Shown here: positions 7,805 through 16,356 of the stretch, one piece after another
Layout: each line of letters begins with the position of its first letter
Numbering within the stretch: position 1 is the stretch's first letter
Source of the DNA: an uncultured Butyrivibrio sp.
Lineage (GTDB): Bacteria > Bacillota > Clostridia > Lachnospirales > Lachnospiraceae
Length of the DNA stretch: 36,301 bases
Assembly (NCBI GenBank): GCA_947168335.1
Contig: CAMVLM010000023.1
Span: 1-36,301, forward strand
Direction of reading: 5' to 3'
The notes under the pieces: generated by a model
What the model saw: the letters and a program-made list of their open reading frames with translations, nothing else
The model's database searches: none
What the model was told of the DNA's origin: nothing
Made by a program: the position numbers and the translations under genes

Positions 7805-7825
7805 TTTTTTACAGGGAAGAGTAAA

Positions 7826-10000
7826 ATGGGAAAAGTTAAAAAAGGCATACTCTGCGGCATGGTTTTTATCATTGCTGTGGGAATGCTGTTTGCATTATCG
7901 GTAAAAACAGGAATCAAAAACAAGTCGGAGGACGTAAGACCTCCGCTTTTTGATACACCCTCATATGTTGAAGTGTCAGAAAAAGAGCCGTTGACGGTAA
8001 AAGTAACTGCGGATACTGATGCCCATCTGGGAAGCCTCAGCGCAGTCATAGTTAATACTGATTCCAATGGAAAGGGAAGTATCGGATTTAAACTGGTTAA
8101 GGATGATGGCGAACTTATCTTTGAGACAGAGGTTCCTGAGGCAGCGGTCACTGTCGGTGAGTGGTTTGAACTGGGAACTCCGGAAATCATGATAAGTTCC
8201 GGAGAAAACTATGAGCTGACAATTGAGGCAAAGGGGTGTAATCCATATTTCATAAAGACTCAGATAGATGCAACAAACAGGATACTTCCGTTCACAGAGA
8301 CTGTTGTAAAGAAAGATGCTGAGCTTGGCAATGGCATATCAATCGGTACATCAATTGTTTCTGATGATTATCTGACTTATGGAGAGATATTCTATTATTC
8401 GAAGCTGATAATTGTTTTGTTGGCAGCTGCCCTTATTATGTTTATCCTGCTTGGAAAAGAGGGAACTGTCTCATTATTAAATAAAATACCGCTTGAAAAT
8501 GCAGTTAAAAATTTTGGTAGTGATATTTTCCTTGTTATTTTATTCATAACAATATGTTTTTCCATATATATCAACGGATATCTTGAGGGAATCAATATAA
8601 GTGCTGATTCTGCGGGGTATTTGAGAGAAGCTGTAAATATGGCATCAGGCCATGGTTTTCACTATGATGGCCTTGCCGGCTACAGTAACACATGGTTTGC
8701 AAACTGGCCTATTCTCTACCCGCTGATGATAGCTGCTGTGATGAAAATTACAGGAATGGAAGTTTATGCAGCCTCCAAGCTTCTGTCCATGCTGCTTGTG
8801 GGTGTGCTTATCGCAGTTATCAGATTTGTTTATAAAAAAGACGCCTGGTTTTATGGATTGTTCATGACCAATCTGGGACTAATGTATCTGTACTGGTATT
8901 CCTGGAGTGAACTTCCGTTTATTCTCTTTATGGTGCTGTTTTGTCTGGCTCTTACGCGGGTCATCAGTGATGAAAAGATGTATATCAGGAGTTATGTATT
9001 CCTTGGACTTACTATGATACTGTGCTTCCTCACCAGATACTTCGGTATTTTTACCTTTGGAGTGATGGGATTGTATATACTTGTACTTATGTTCAAGAAT
9101 TTCAGGGATAACAATCACAAATTATTTAATTGGAAAGTCGTGGCGATGACAGTCACATCTGCAATATCCGGTGTTATTTGCCTGCTGTATCTGATAAACA
9201 ACAAGATACAGAATGGCATGCCCTCGGGCGTCAGCAGATCAATGTGGTGGGACGATTATCAGAGTCTTACAAATGACCTTGTAAAAGCCCTTTTATGTGA
9301 GATTTTCAATATATTCCATATGGATGTTCCTTCATACATAAATACTATCAGCTATGGAAAAAGTGTTCTCATAGTTATGCTGGTAATATTGATGGGTGCT
9401 GTGTTTATCCGGAAGAATTGCAGACGTTTCACAAGAGCATCCGTTTTTATTACAACGGGTATAGTGTATTATGCAATGTTTACGGTAATCAGGTATTTTT
9501 CATCTATGGATACCTTTTACTACAGATTTTTTGCACCGGCGACTTTCCTTATCACATTGGGACTGGCGGAACTGCTTATTAAATATGTGAAGGATGGAAG
9601 GATATATAATTATCTGCTTGTGGGAGCAGCGGTTTATCTTGCTATTTTTGCATACGGTGATCTGACTGAGCATATTATGAAAAAGAGCATTCCGTACTAT
9701 GATATCGTCCAAATGTCATGGGATGAGGATTATAGTGAGATTCCCGATCACAGTGTTGTTATCTTCAGTACCCTTGATTACAGATCGCTTTATTACAGAG
9801 CCGATGTTGTGGAAGGAACAATAGAGCCTTCCGATACTATGGATACATTAAGAGAAAGATATAATAACAGCAGTTATATGTGCATACTCACCTCAGATGC
9901 CATGGCTATGCGGGATGCGGGCATTTATGATTCCAGCATAAATGAAGCTATAGATAATGCTGTCAGTGAAGGAAATAAATATTGCGTCATAGGGTTGTAA
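7826..10000 (+). CDS. GT-C-like multispanning membrane glycosyltransferase
   Basis: 724 aa. One membrane helix (about residues 5-25) precedes a polar domain (about 40-185) that looks beta-rich and external, a second helix at about 190-210, then about ten hydrophobic helices to residue 620 and a soluble C-terminal domain. In the first big external loop, after the helix at 232-250, the sequence ISADSAGYLREA puts an Asp (D261) where GT-C enzymes of the ArnT/PMT type hold their catalytic acid. Such enzymes transfer a sugar from a polyprenyl phosphate donor to lipid, protein or glycan outside the cell. With the preceding GT2 and FAD genes it forms a plausible three-step set. The polar N-terminal domain is unusual and may bind the acceptor. 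The acceptor is unknown. Confidence 0.75.
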   Translation: MGKVKKGILCGMVFIIAVGMLFALSVKTGIKNKSEDVRPPLFDTPSYVEVSEKEPLTVKVTADTDAHLGSLSAVIVNTDSNGKGSIGFKLVKDDGELIFETEVPEAAVTVGEWFELGTPEIMISSGENYELTIEAKGCNPYFIKTQIDATNRILPFTETVVKKDAELGNGISIGTSIVSDDYLTYGEIFYYSKLIIVLLAAALIMFILLGKEGTVSLLNKIPLENAVKNFGSDIFLVILFITICFSIYINGYLEGINISADSAGYLREAVNMASGHGFHYDGLAGYSNTWFANWPILYPLMIAAVMKITGMEVYAASKLLSMLLVGVLIAVIRFVYKKDAWFYGLFMTNLGLMYLYWYSWSELPFILFMVLFCLALTRVISDEKMYIRSYVFLGLTMILCFLTRYFGIFTFGVMGLYILVLMFKNFRDNNHKLFNWKVVAMTVTSAISGVICLLYLINNKIQNGMPSGVSRSMWWDDYQSLTNDLVKALLCEIFNIFHMDVPSYINTISYGKSVLIVMLVILMGAVFIRKNCRRFTRASVFITTGIVYYAMFTVIRYFSSMDTFYYRFFAPATFLITLGLAELLIKYVKDGRIYNYLLVGAAVYLAIFAYGDLTEHIMKKSIPYYDIVQMSWDEDYSEIPDHSVVIFSTLDYRSLYYRADVVEGTIEPSDTMDTLRERYNNSSYMCILTSDAMAMRDAGIYDSSINEAIDNAVSEGNKYCVIGL

Positions 10001-10004
10001 ATAA

Positions 10005-10033
10005 TTAACAATGTTGTTTCCACATATTGTAAA
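10005..10033 (+). promoter_or_regulatory. Possible promoter of hybrid kinase gene
   Basis: TTAACA (10005-10010), 17-bp spacer, TGTAAA (10028-10033). A start site about 7 bases later would leave the ATG at 10034 out of the transcript and favours the ATG at 10055. Confidence 0.35.
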
Positions 10034-10054
10034 ATGAAACAAAGGATAAACCAT

Positions 10055-11656
10055 ATGGGAATCAATGTGAACAGAAATCGAATCAGAATAATAACATGTA
10101 TAATTCTTATGTTACTGTCGCTTTTTATGGGGGCAGTATCTTTGATGTATTCATGGCCGATAATATATCTTCTTGTGTTTACTTTCTCGTTTGCACTTTT
10201 CCTTGTGTTTGGCGTGTATATTTATGTCTCCGCCAGAAGACAGAGCGATTATGAAAAGTTAAGACATGAGAAGGATGAAATAATAAAGGAAGCGGACAGG
10301 AAAACAGAGTATTTCGCAAATATGTCCCATGAGATAAGAACGCCGATAAATGCCATTATGGGTTACAATGAGCTGATTCTCCGCGAATACAATGATCCTG
10401 CTTTGAGACAGTATGCGAGCAATATAAGATCCGCAGCCAACTCTCTTCTTGCCATTGTAAATGATTCCCTTGATTATTCCAGAATAGAAGCAGGAAAAAT
10501 GAAGCTTTTCCCTGCTGAGTATGATCTTGGCATCCTTATTGAGGAGCTTGTAAATATGACGCGCCCCAGAGCTTTGTCTAAAGGTCTGGAACTCAGATGT
10601 ATCGTAAATGAAAGCATACCCAGAGTGTTGTACGGGGATTCTGACAGGATTAAACAGTGTGTTATAAATATCCTGACAAATGCTGTTAAGTACACAGAAG
10701 AGGGAGAGATTGTTCTTGCTGTGGATTATCAGGAAGTTCCACAAAATGAATCGGATGGAAAGACAGAGATCGATCTGGAGATTTCTGTTCGCGATACCGG
10801 AATTGGAATAAAAGAGGAAAACCTTAAGAGACTCTATAAGCCCTTTGAGAGGATTGATGAGGAAAAGATAAAATCAGTAGAGGGTACGGGACTTGGTATA
10901 ACCATCGTCAAGAAGACTCTGGACCTCATGGGATCAAAGCTTGAGGTAGAGAGTGTATACGGAGAAGGAAGTAATTTCCATTTTACTGTCAAACAGGAAG
11001 TTATGAGAACGGATCCAATCGGCAATTTTGAGCAGCTTTATGCAGAGAAAATTGTTGATCAGATGGCATATAATAACAAATTCATCGCTCCCGATGCCAG
11101 AATCCTGGTAGTTGATGATGCGGAGATGAACCTGTCGGTTATAGAAGGTCTTTTGAGAAAGAGCAGAATTCACGTTGATTCAGCCCTCAGTGCGCAGACC
11201 GGAATTGAACTGGCAAGAAAAAATGATTATGATCTTATTTTCCTTGATCTTCGAATGCCCGGAATTGGTGGAGCGGCAATGGTCAAAATGCTGAAAGAGG
11301 GCGAGAGTGAAGAAAAAACTGAAAAGCGAAGAGATTTCTGGAATCAGCCCCTGTCAAAGGTAAAGGAAGAAAATGATGATGATTCCCAAAACGAAGAGAG
11401 CAGGAACAAATATACTCCCTGCATAGCTCTTACAGCCGGAGCACTTCAGAGGGTGCAGTCAGATTATGTGAAACAGGGATTCTCCGATTATCTTCTGAAG
11501 CCTATTGTGTATAAGGAACTGGAGATGATATTGATGCACTATCTTCCGTCTGAAAAGATTCTGATGACAGATGATGAGAATAGAGATAAGCCTTTATTTA
11601 TGACAGAGAATAAACTGATAGAGGCAATGGAGATCTTGGAGCACAGGAGTAACTAA
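10055..11656 (+). CDS. Hybrid sensor histidine kinase with C-terminal receiver
   Basis: I choose ATG 10055 because AAAGGA lies 8 bases upstream; an in-frame ATG at 10034 has no ribosome site. The 533-aa protein has two close membrane helices (about residues 10-33 and 36-60), then the dimerisation domain with the H-box FANMSHEIRTPINAIMG (H92 from this start), a full HATPase domain (N-box INILTNAVKY, G1 VRDTGIGI, F-box YKPFERI, G2 EGTGLGIT), and a receiver (ILVVDDAEMN, phospho-Asp in FLDLRMPG about 398, Lys in LLKPI). The receiver has an acidic insertion of about 30 residues before its fourth strand. There is no extracellular sensor of any size, so it may sense membrane state or a partner. It is the only complete ATP-using kinase of the next four genes; its stop is followed directly by the next start. 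Confidence 0.93.
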   Translation: MGINVNRNRIRIITCIILMLLSLFMGAVSLMYSWPIIYLLVFTFSFALFLVFGVYIYVSARRQSDYEKLRHEKDEIIKEADRKTEYFANMSHEIRTPINAIMGYNELILREYNDPALRQYASNIRSAANSLLAIVNDSLDYSRIEAGKMKLFPAEYDLGILIEELVNMTRPRALSKGLELRCIVNESIPRVLYGDSDRIKQCVINILTNAVKYTEEGEIVLAVDYQEVPQNESDGKTEIDLEISVRDTGIGIKEENLKRLYKPFERIDEEKIKSVEGTGLGITIVKKTLDLMGSKLEVESVYGEGSNFHFTVKQEVMRTDPIGNFEQLYAEKIVDQMAYNNKFIAPDARILVVDDAEMNLSVIEGLLRKSRIHVDSALSAQTGIELARKNDYDLIFLDLRMPGIGGAAMVKMLKEGESEEKTEKRRDFWNQPLSKVKEENDDDSQNEESRNKYTPCIALTAGALQRVQSDYVKQGFSDYLLKPIVYKELEMILMHYLPSEKILMTDDENRDKPLFMTENKLIEAMEILEHRSN

Positions 11657-13468
11657 GTGGAGCTGATATTTAACTTATATCTGGAATTGGCAGCACTGCC
11701 TTTTGACATAATATTGTGTGTGTATTTCTGGTATAAATACAGAGATACCTCCAGAGTAAACAGGGAATTCAGGATTCTTGCATTCCTTGTTACGATTGGT
11801 GACCTTATAGACGTTATGGATGCAGTCTATGTGAGCCTTGGACCGCTGATACCACCTCTATTCAGGTATCTGCATAATACGGTTACATATTCTATTGCTA
11901 CTATTGCTGCTTATCAGTTTGTAAGATATGTTACAGCTTATGTAGGTGACAGATACAAGACCAGTATGGGCAGTTTTATAAATAAAACTATCTTTTATAT
12001 GTATGTGGTCATTCTTGTTCAGAATGTTTTTACCGGCACGGTTTTCTCCTTTTCAATGGATAAGGGGGCAGTGTCAGGTCCTTTATATACGTTGATAGTT
12101 TATGCGTATCCTTTTTATTACATACTTTTTGGCGGAGTATTCATACTTACTCACAGCGAAAAATACACAAAAGCCATGAAATATGCGCTGATGATAGCGT
12201 TCTTTTTCATGGTTGGAATGTATATTGTTCAGATGTTCTTTGACAGACACCTTTTGGTTACTTTCTTTGCGGCATCGGTAAGCCTTTTTGTAATATTTCT
12301 TACATTGGAGACTCCGGATTACGCCAAGCTCAACAAAACAATGGAGGAGTTATCCATTTCACGGCGTGAACTGGAGGCCACAGGAATCAGGGCAACTGAG
12401 ATGAGCAGGGCTAAGAGCCGATTCCTTGCACAGATGTCAAATGAGATAAGAACACCGGTAAATGCAATAATGGGTTACAGTAATCTGATCCTTGCTGATA
12501 CCAAGGAGGAGAGTACAAGAGAGTATTCCCAGAGAGTTAAGATTTCCGCCAACAGACTGCTTGCTTTCTTTGAAAACGTGCTCAACTACGTTTCAGAGGA
12601 ATCGGATGAAAATGGTCCGAGAAGATTACCGTCACTGGCGGATCTTATAGAGCAGACTGATGAGAGTGTGTACCTTAAAGACAGTGATACCACAAGGCAC
12701 AAGGCCGTGGGCGGAGTGTCCGGGGTCAGAATCCTTGTTGTGGATGATTCAGAGCTTAATATAGATCTTATGGTAAGGATGCTAAGACCTGTTGGATTTA
12801 CTGTTGATACTGCAACCAATGGCAGGCAGGCAATTCTGCAAGTGAGGAAATTCCGCTATGATCTGATATTCATGGATCATCTGATGCCTGTGATGGATGG
12901 AACAGCAGCATTAAAACAGCTTCGTGATGAGAAGCTTTGCGAGGATACACCTGTGGTAATGCTTACTGCCAATGCGATCAGTGGTGAGGAAGAAAAATAT
13001 CTCAAACAGGGTTTTGCCGCATATCTGACAAAACCGTTTACAGAGGATTCAATCCTGGAAGTACTTAAGAAATTCCTGCCAATCACTGACAGCCAGTGGA
13101 AGGGAGAAGTTGGAATCAGCGCATGGGAGGATCTTCAGGAAAAACTGCCAACTGTCAGAGTTGCTGATGCCAGAGAGTATTTCTTACATGATATAGAGTT
13201 TTACAAGGAGTTGCTGCGCGCCTTTGCGAATAATGGAATTGGAACGGAACTTAGTGCTGCAATAAGAAAAGGAGATTATTCACTGTGCCTTGCCATGATA
13301 AGGTCTCAGCATGATTGTGCTATTTTCCTTGGAGCGGAAACAATCGTGAAAATAACCGAGAGACTGGAGAGCCTGCTTAAGAAGGGTGATTATGAGCTCT
13401 TAAGAGAAAGAGCCGGAGCATTTTTAGCTGAGAAAAATATACTGGCAGAGCAGATTGAAGCTATTTGA
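11657..13468 (+). CDS. 7TM protein with degenerate H-box, receiver and degenerate HPt; no ATPase
   Basis: Starts at GTG directly after the kinase stop, with GGAG ten bases upstream, so translation is coupled. It is 603 aa. Residues 1-218 form about seven membrane helices ending in TLETPDYAKL. Residues 252-312 look like a histidine-kinase dimerisation domain, but the H-box reads MSNEIRTPVNAIMG: Asn262 replaces the phospho-acceptor His. No HATPase domain follows. A receiver (ILVVDDSELN, D407 in FMDHLMP, Lys in LTKPF) comes next. The C-terminal helical domain resembles HPt, but the place of the HPt His has Arg549 in IRSQHDCAIFLGA, with a His three residues on. So only the receiver Asp looks phosphorylatable. 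It may be a scaffold, a phosphate sink, or a dimer partner for its paralogue at 13869 (inference). Confidence 0.85.
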   Translation: MELIFNLYLELAALPFDIILCVYFWYKYRDTSRVNREFRILAFLVTIGDLIDVMDAVYVSLGPLIPPLFRYLHNTVTYSIATIAAYQFVRYVTAYVGDRYKTSMGSFINKTIFYMYVVILVQNVFTGTVFSFSMDKGAVSGPLYTLIVYAYPFYYILFGGVFILTHSEKYTKAMKYALMIAFFFMVGMYIVQMFFDRHLLVTFFAASVSLFVIFLTLETPDYAKLNKTMEELSISRRELEATGIRATEMSRAKSRFLAQMSNEIRTPVNAIMGYSNLILADTKEESTREYSQRVKISANRLLAFFENVLNYVSEESDENGPRRLPSLADLIEQTDESVYLKDSDTTRHKAVGGVSGVRILVVDDSELNIDLMVRMLRPVGFTVDTATNGRQAILQVRKFRYDLIFMDHLMPVMDGTAALKQLRDEKLCEDTPVVMLTANAISGEEEKYLKQGFAAYLTKPFTEDSILEVLKKFLPITDSQWKGEVGISAWEDLQEKLPTVRVADAREYFLHDIEFYKELLRAFANNGIGTELSAAIRKGDYSLCLAMIRSQHDCAIFLGAETIVKITERLESLLKKGDYELLRERAGAFLAEKNILAEQIEAI

Positions 13469-13483
13469 CGGAGGCTATAGAAG

Positions 13484-13849
13484 GTGATTAAAAGAGTTTT
13501 GGTTGTAGAGGATTCTGAAGTCGAGGGAATCTATATAAAGGGCCTTTTGGACAGGATCGATAAGGTTGATGTGACCATTGTAAGAACACATGCCGAGGCA
13601 ATCGAATGCTGTAATAAAAGCGCCTTTAACCTGGTGCTGATTGACAGTATCATGCCTGATGCAGAGCCCTATGAGCTTCTTGATGCTATTCATAAAACTT
13701 CCGATAATCAGAAAGTGAAAGCACTGGTAATGGGTAATGCCTCTGATTTTGCAGAGGAAAACTATCTGGAAAAGACAGGATTTACAAATTATCTTGAGAA
13801 ACCTTTGGAATATCATATGCTTAGAGCAGCGATATCCATGTATGCTTAA
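13484..13849 (+). CDS. Stand-alone receiver domain (CheY-like)
   Basis: 121 aa from GTG 13484 with GGAGG upstream. It is one receiver domain: acidic pair VVEDSEVE, phospho-Asp in LVLIDSIMPD (about D53), and Lys in YLEKPLE. The usual Thr/Ser in the fourth strand (MLTA) is replaced, the text reading LVMGNASD, which may alter the phosphorylation switch. It has no output domain. In this position it is likely a phosphate shuttle or sink between the flanking multidomain proteins. The gap to the next gene is 19 bp with AGGAGA. Confidence 0.85.
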   Translation: MIKRVLVVEDSEVEGIYIKGLLDRIDKVDVTIVRTHAEAIECCNKSAFNLVLIDSIMPDAEPYELLDAIHKTSDNQKVKALVMGNASDFAEENYLEKTGFTNYLEKPLEYHMLRAAISMYA

Positions 13850-13868
13850 AAATTAGGAGACTTTAATT

Positions 13869-16355
13869 ATGACAATTAGTCCCGCTTATGAAATAGCAGC
13901 AATATTTTTTGACATAGTGGTATGTGTATTTGTCGGACTGACATACACTGATTCGTCAAAAACATCAAAATCGTTTCTTAGATTCGCAGTACTTTTGACC
14001 ATAGCATGTATGGGTGATGCCTTTACCTGTATTATCATGGCCAACGATGCTTTTTATGGGCTGTACGTCAATTATTTTATACATGCATTTAATATATTTT
14101 CATCCACACTGGCAGCTGAGGCTTACACGGAATATGTTATTGCATGTACCGGTGTTGACATTAAGAGTCTTGTTTTTACCAAGATAAATGTGGCTGTTAT
14201 AGTAATTCAGACATTTTTGATCCTGCAGAATCTGTACACCGGAAATGTTTATACATACAGCGTTGAAGCTGGGTACGCGCATGGACCTCTTTTTATTGCG
14301 TGCTCTATAATAGTGCCTCTTTATTACATACTTCTGGCAACGGGATTTATGGTTGTAAACTATATGAGTTATTCTGTCCTTCAGATTGCCAGTATGTCGG
14401 TATCTACGGTTGTTCTTATTCTTGTGTACGTATTACAGATCATGTTTTTCCAAAGGGTGTCACTTGCATTTTTTGCGGCATCAATTGCTTTGCTGATATT
14501 GTTTTTTACTCTGGAAACGCCGGATTATCACAAGCTTGAAAACACAATTGATAAACTTGAGAAAGCCGAGAAGGATGCCCACGAAGCCAGGAGAAAGGCC
14601 GAGGAGGCAAATGATGCAAAAAGTGAGTTCCTTTCTCAGATGTCCCATGAAATAAGGACACCTATTAACTCAATTCTTGGCTACAATAATCTGATCCTTG
14701 AGAACACCAAGGAAATCAAGACTTCTGAGTATTCGGGAAAGATAAAGGGTGCAGGCGAAAACCTTCTGGCCTTTTTCAATAATCTCCTCAGTGTAATTGC
14801 GCAGAACGACGGAGAGACTGTAGATATAAAGAAGCTTTTTGATTATTCGTCCCTGATCGATAAGGATGTGGATGAAGTCCTTGTGCCGGTTATGCCCAAG
14901 GCATCTGTTCTTGTTGTTGATGACAATGCCATGAATGTAGACCTTCTTCTGAAAATTCTGAAAAAGACCGAAATGACGGCTGATACTGCCACTGATGGGC
15001 AGAAGGCACTGATGAAACTCAGGAAAAGAAAATATGACCTTATCATCATGGACTATATGATGCCTGTTATGGATGGCGTAGAGACACTCAGTATCATGCG
15101 TGAAGAAAGACTATGCCCGGGCTCTCCTGTTGTCATGCTTACTGCAGGCGGTTTAAGAGGTGATGAGGGCAGGTTTAAAGAGCTTGGTTTTGATGCATAT
15201 CTTACAAAGCCGGTTGTGGCAAATACACTCTACGAGCTTTTGAGTGATATTATGCCGGTGGAGCTTATAGAACAGAGAACTACTCTTGATAATCTTTTTT
15301 ACAAGGAAAATCAGGGAGCAAAAACCACGACTGAAAGTGTTGCCAAAAGAAGTCTGGAGGACGTTTTCGAGGGAATCGATACTAAGGCCGGACTGTCATT
15401 CTGTATGGATGACGAAGAGTTCTATATATCCCAGCTTGAGATGTTTGCTGACAGTGGCAAGGGAGATGAGCTGGAAGGCTATTTTGAAAACAAGGATTGG
15501 GACAATTATCTCATAACTGTTCATGCTTTTAAGAGTACTGCCAGAACAATAGGCGCCAACGATATAGCTGACGAGGCACTGGCGTTGGAGACGGCACTTA
15601 AGGAAGGAAGACCGGACGAGGTTCTGCAGGGACATTCCGGACTAAAGGAGCATTTTGACAAACTGGCAGAGATGATCAACAAGGGAATTGCGGAGATAAA
15701 CAGTGCTCCGGAAAGTCCGCAGATAATCGAAGAGCCACAAACGGCCATCAGGGATCAGGAGAAAGCATCTGATGCTGTAAGCCTGTCAAATCAGATACTT
15801 CTTGCTCTTGCAAATACAGTTGATTCCAGAGAGATGAACGGTCATGGAAGATCCATGAGAGTTGCCAGATACTCTGCGGAAATAGCAAGGCGACTTGGAA
15901 AGAGTGAAGAAGAGCAGAGAGATATTTATTTCATGGGGCTTGTGCATGATATTGGAAAACTGGTAATCCCTGAAAAGATTTTGAGGAAACCTGATTCACT
16001 GACAGATGAAGAATCGGAGATTGTAAGGCAGCACCCCATTATAGGATATGAGATCCTAAGGAATGTATCTGAGATGCCGGGACTTGCCACGGGAGCCAGA
16101 TGGCACCATGAAAGGTATGATGGAAGCGGATATCCTGACGGACTTATGGGAGAGGAGATCCCCATAGAGGCAAGAATCATAGGCATTGCCGATGCGTATG
16201 ATGCAATGACGTCAGAGAGACCCTATGCTTCGGTTATGCCTCCCTCAAAAATAATAAAAGAACTGGATAAAAACCGTGGAATACAGTTTGATCCAGTTCT
16301 TGCGGATATACTGATTGAAATGATAGGTGAGAGCGTAAAAGCCTTCGAACCCTGA
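13869..16355 (+). CDS. 7TM–H-box–receiver–HPt–HD-GYP phosphodiesterase
   Basis: 828 aa. Residues 1-217 are a 7TM region clearly paralogous to that of the gene at 11657 (shared QNLYTG, GPLF, PLYYIL, FFAAS, TLETPDY). A charged coiled coil (225-250) leads to a dimerisation domain with intact H-box LSQMSHEIRTPINSILG (H260) but no HATPase domain. Then come a receiver (SVLVVDDNAM, D395 in IMDYMMPVMDG, K448 region), an HPt domain with its His kept (VHAFKSTARTIGA, H552), a linker, and an HD-GYP domain (LVHDIGKLVIP with H693-D694, then HHERYDGSGYPDG). HD-GYP enzymes hydrolyse c-di-GMP. The protein thus offers phosphorylation sites at a His, an Asp and an HPt His upstream of the phosphodiesterase, but needs another protein to supply phosphate; the hybrid kinase at 10055 is the obvious candidate. 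Confidence 0.92.
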   Translation: MTISPAYEIAAIFFDIVVCVFVGLTYTDSSKTSKSFLRFAVLLTIACMGDAFTCIIMANDAFYGLYVNYFIHAFNIFSSTLAAEAYTEYVIACTGVDIKSLVFTKINVAVIVIQTFLILQNLYTGNVYTYSVEAGYAHGPLFIACSIIVPLYYILLATGFMVVNYMSYSVLQIASMSVSTVVLILVYVLQIMFFQRVSLAFFAASIALLILFFTLETPDYHKLENTIDKLEKAEKDAHEARRKAEEANDAKSEFLSQMSHEIRTPINSILGYNNLILENTKEIKTSEYSGKIKGAGENLLAFFNNLLSVIAQNDGETVDIKKLFDYSSLIDKDVDEVLVPVMPKASVLVVDDNAMNVDLLLKILKKTEMTADTATDGQKALMKLRKRKYDLIIMDYMMPVMDGVETLSIMREERLCPGSPVVMLTAGGLRGDEGRFKELGFDAYLTKPVVANTLYELLSDIMPVELIEQRTTLDNLFYKENQGAKTTTESVAKRSLEDVFEGIDTKAGLSFCMDDEEFYISQLEMFADSGKGDELEGYFENKDWDNYLITVHAFKSTARTIGANDIADEALALETALKEGRPDEVLQGHSGLKEHFDKLAEMINKGIAEINSAPESPQIIEEPQTAIRDQEKASDAVSLSNQILLALANTVDSREMNGHGRSMRVARYSAEIARRLGKSEEEQRDIYFMGLVHDIGKLVIPEKILRKPDSLTDEESEIVRQHPIIGYEILRNVSEMPGLATGARWHHERYDGSGYPDGLMGEEIPIEARIIGIADAYDAMTSERPYASVMPPSKIIKELDKNRGIQFDPVLADILIEMIGESVKAFEP

Positions 16356-16356
16356 T

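Noticed and set aside
7750-8190. 146-codon minus-strand open frame
   Set aside because: It overlaps the end of the FAD gene and the start of the GT-C gene; composition is a shadow of their codons.
10259-10744. 161-codon minus-strand open frame
   Set aside because: It lies inside the hybrid kinase gene, where the plus-strand motifs (H-box, N-box) are unmistakable; no ribosome site or family match.
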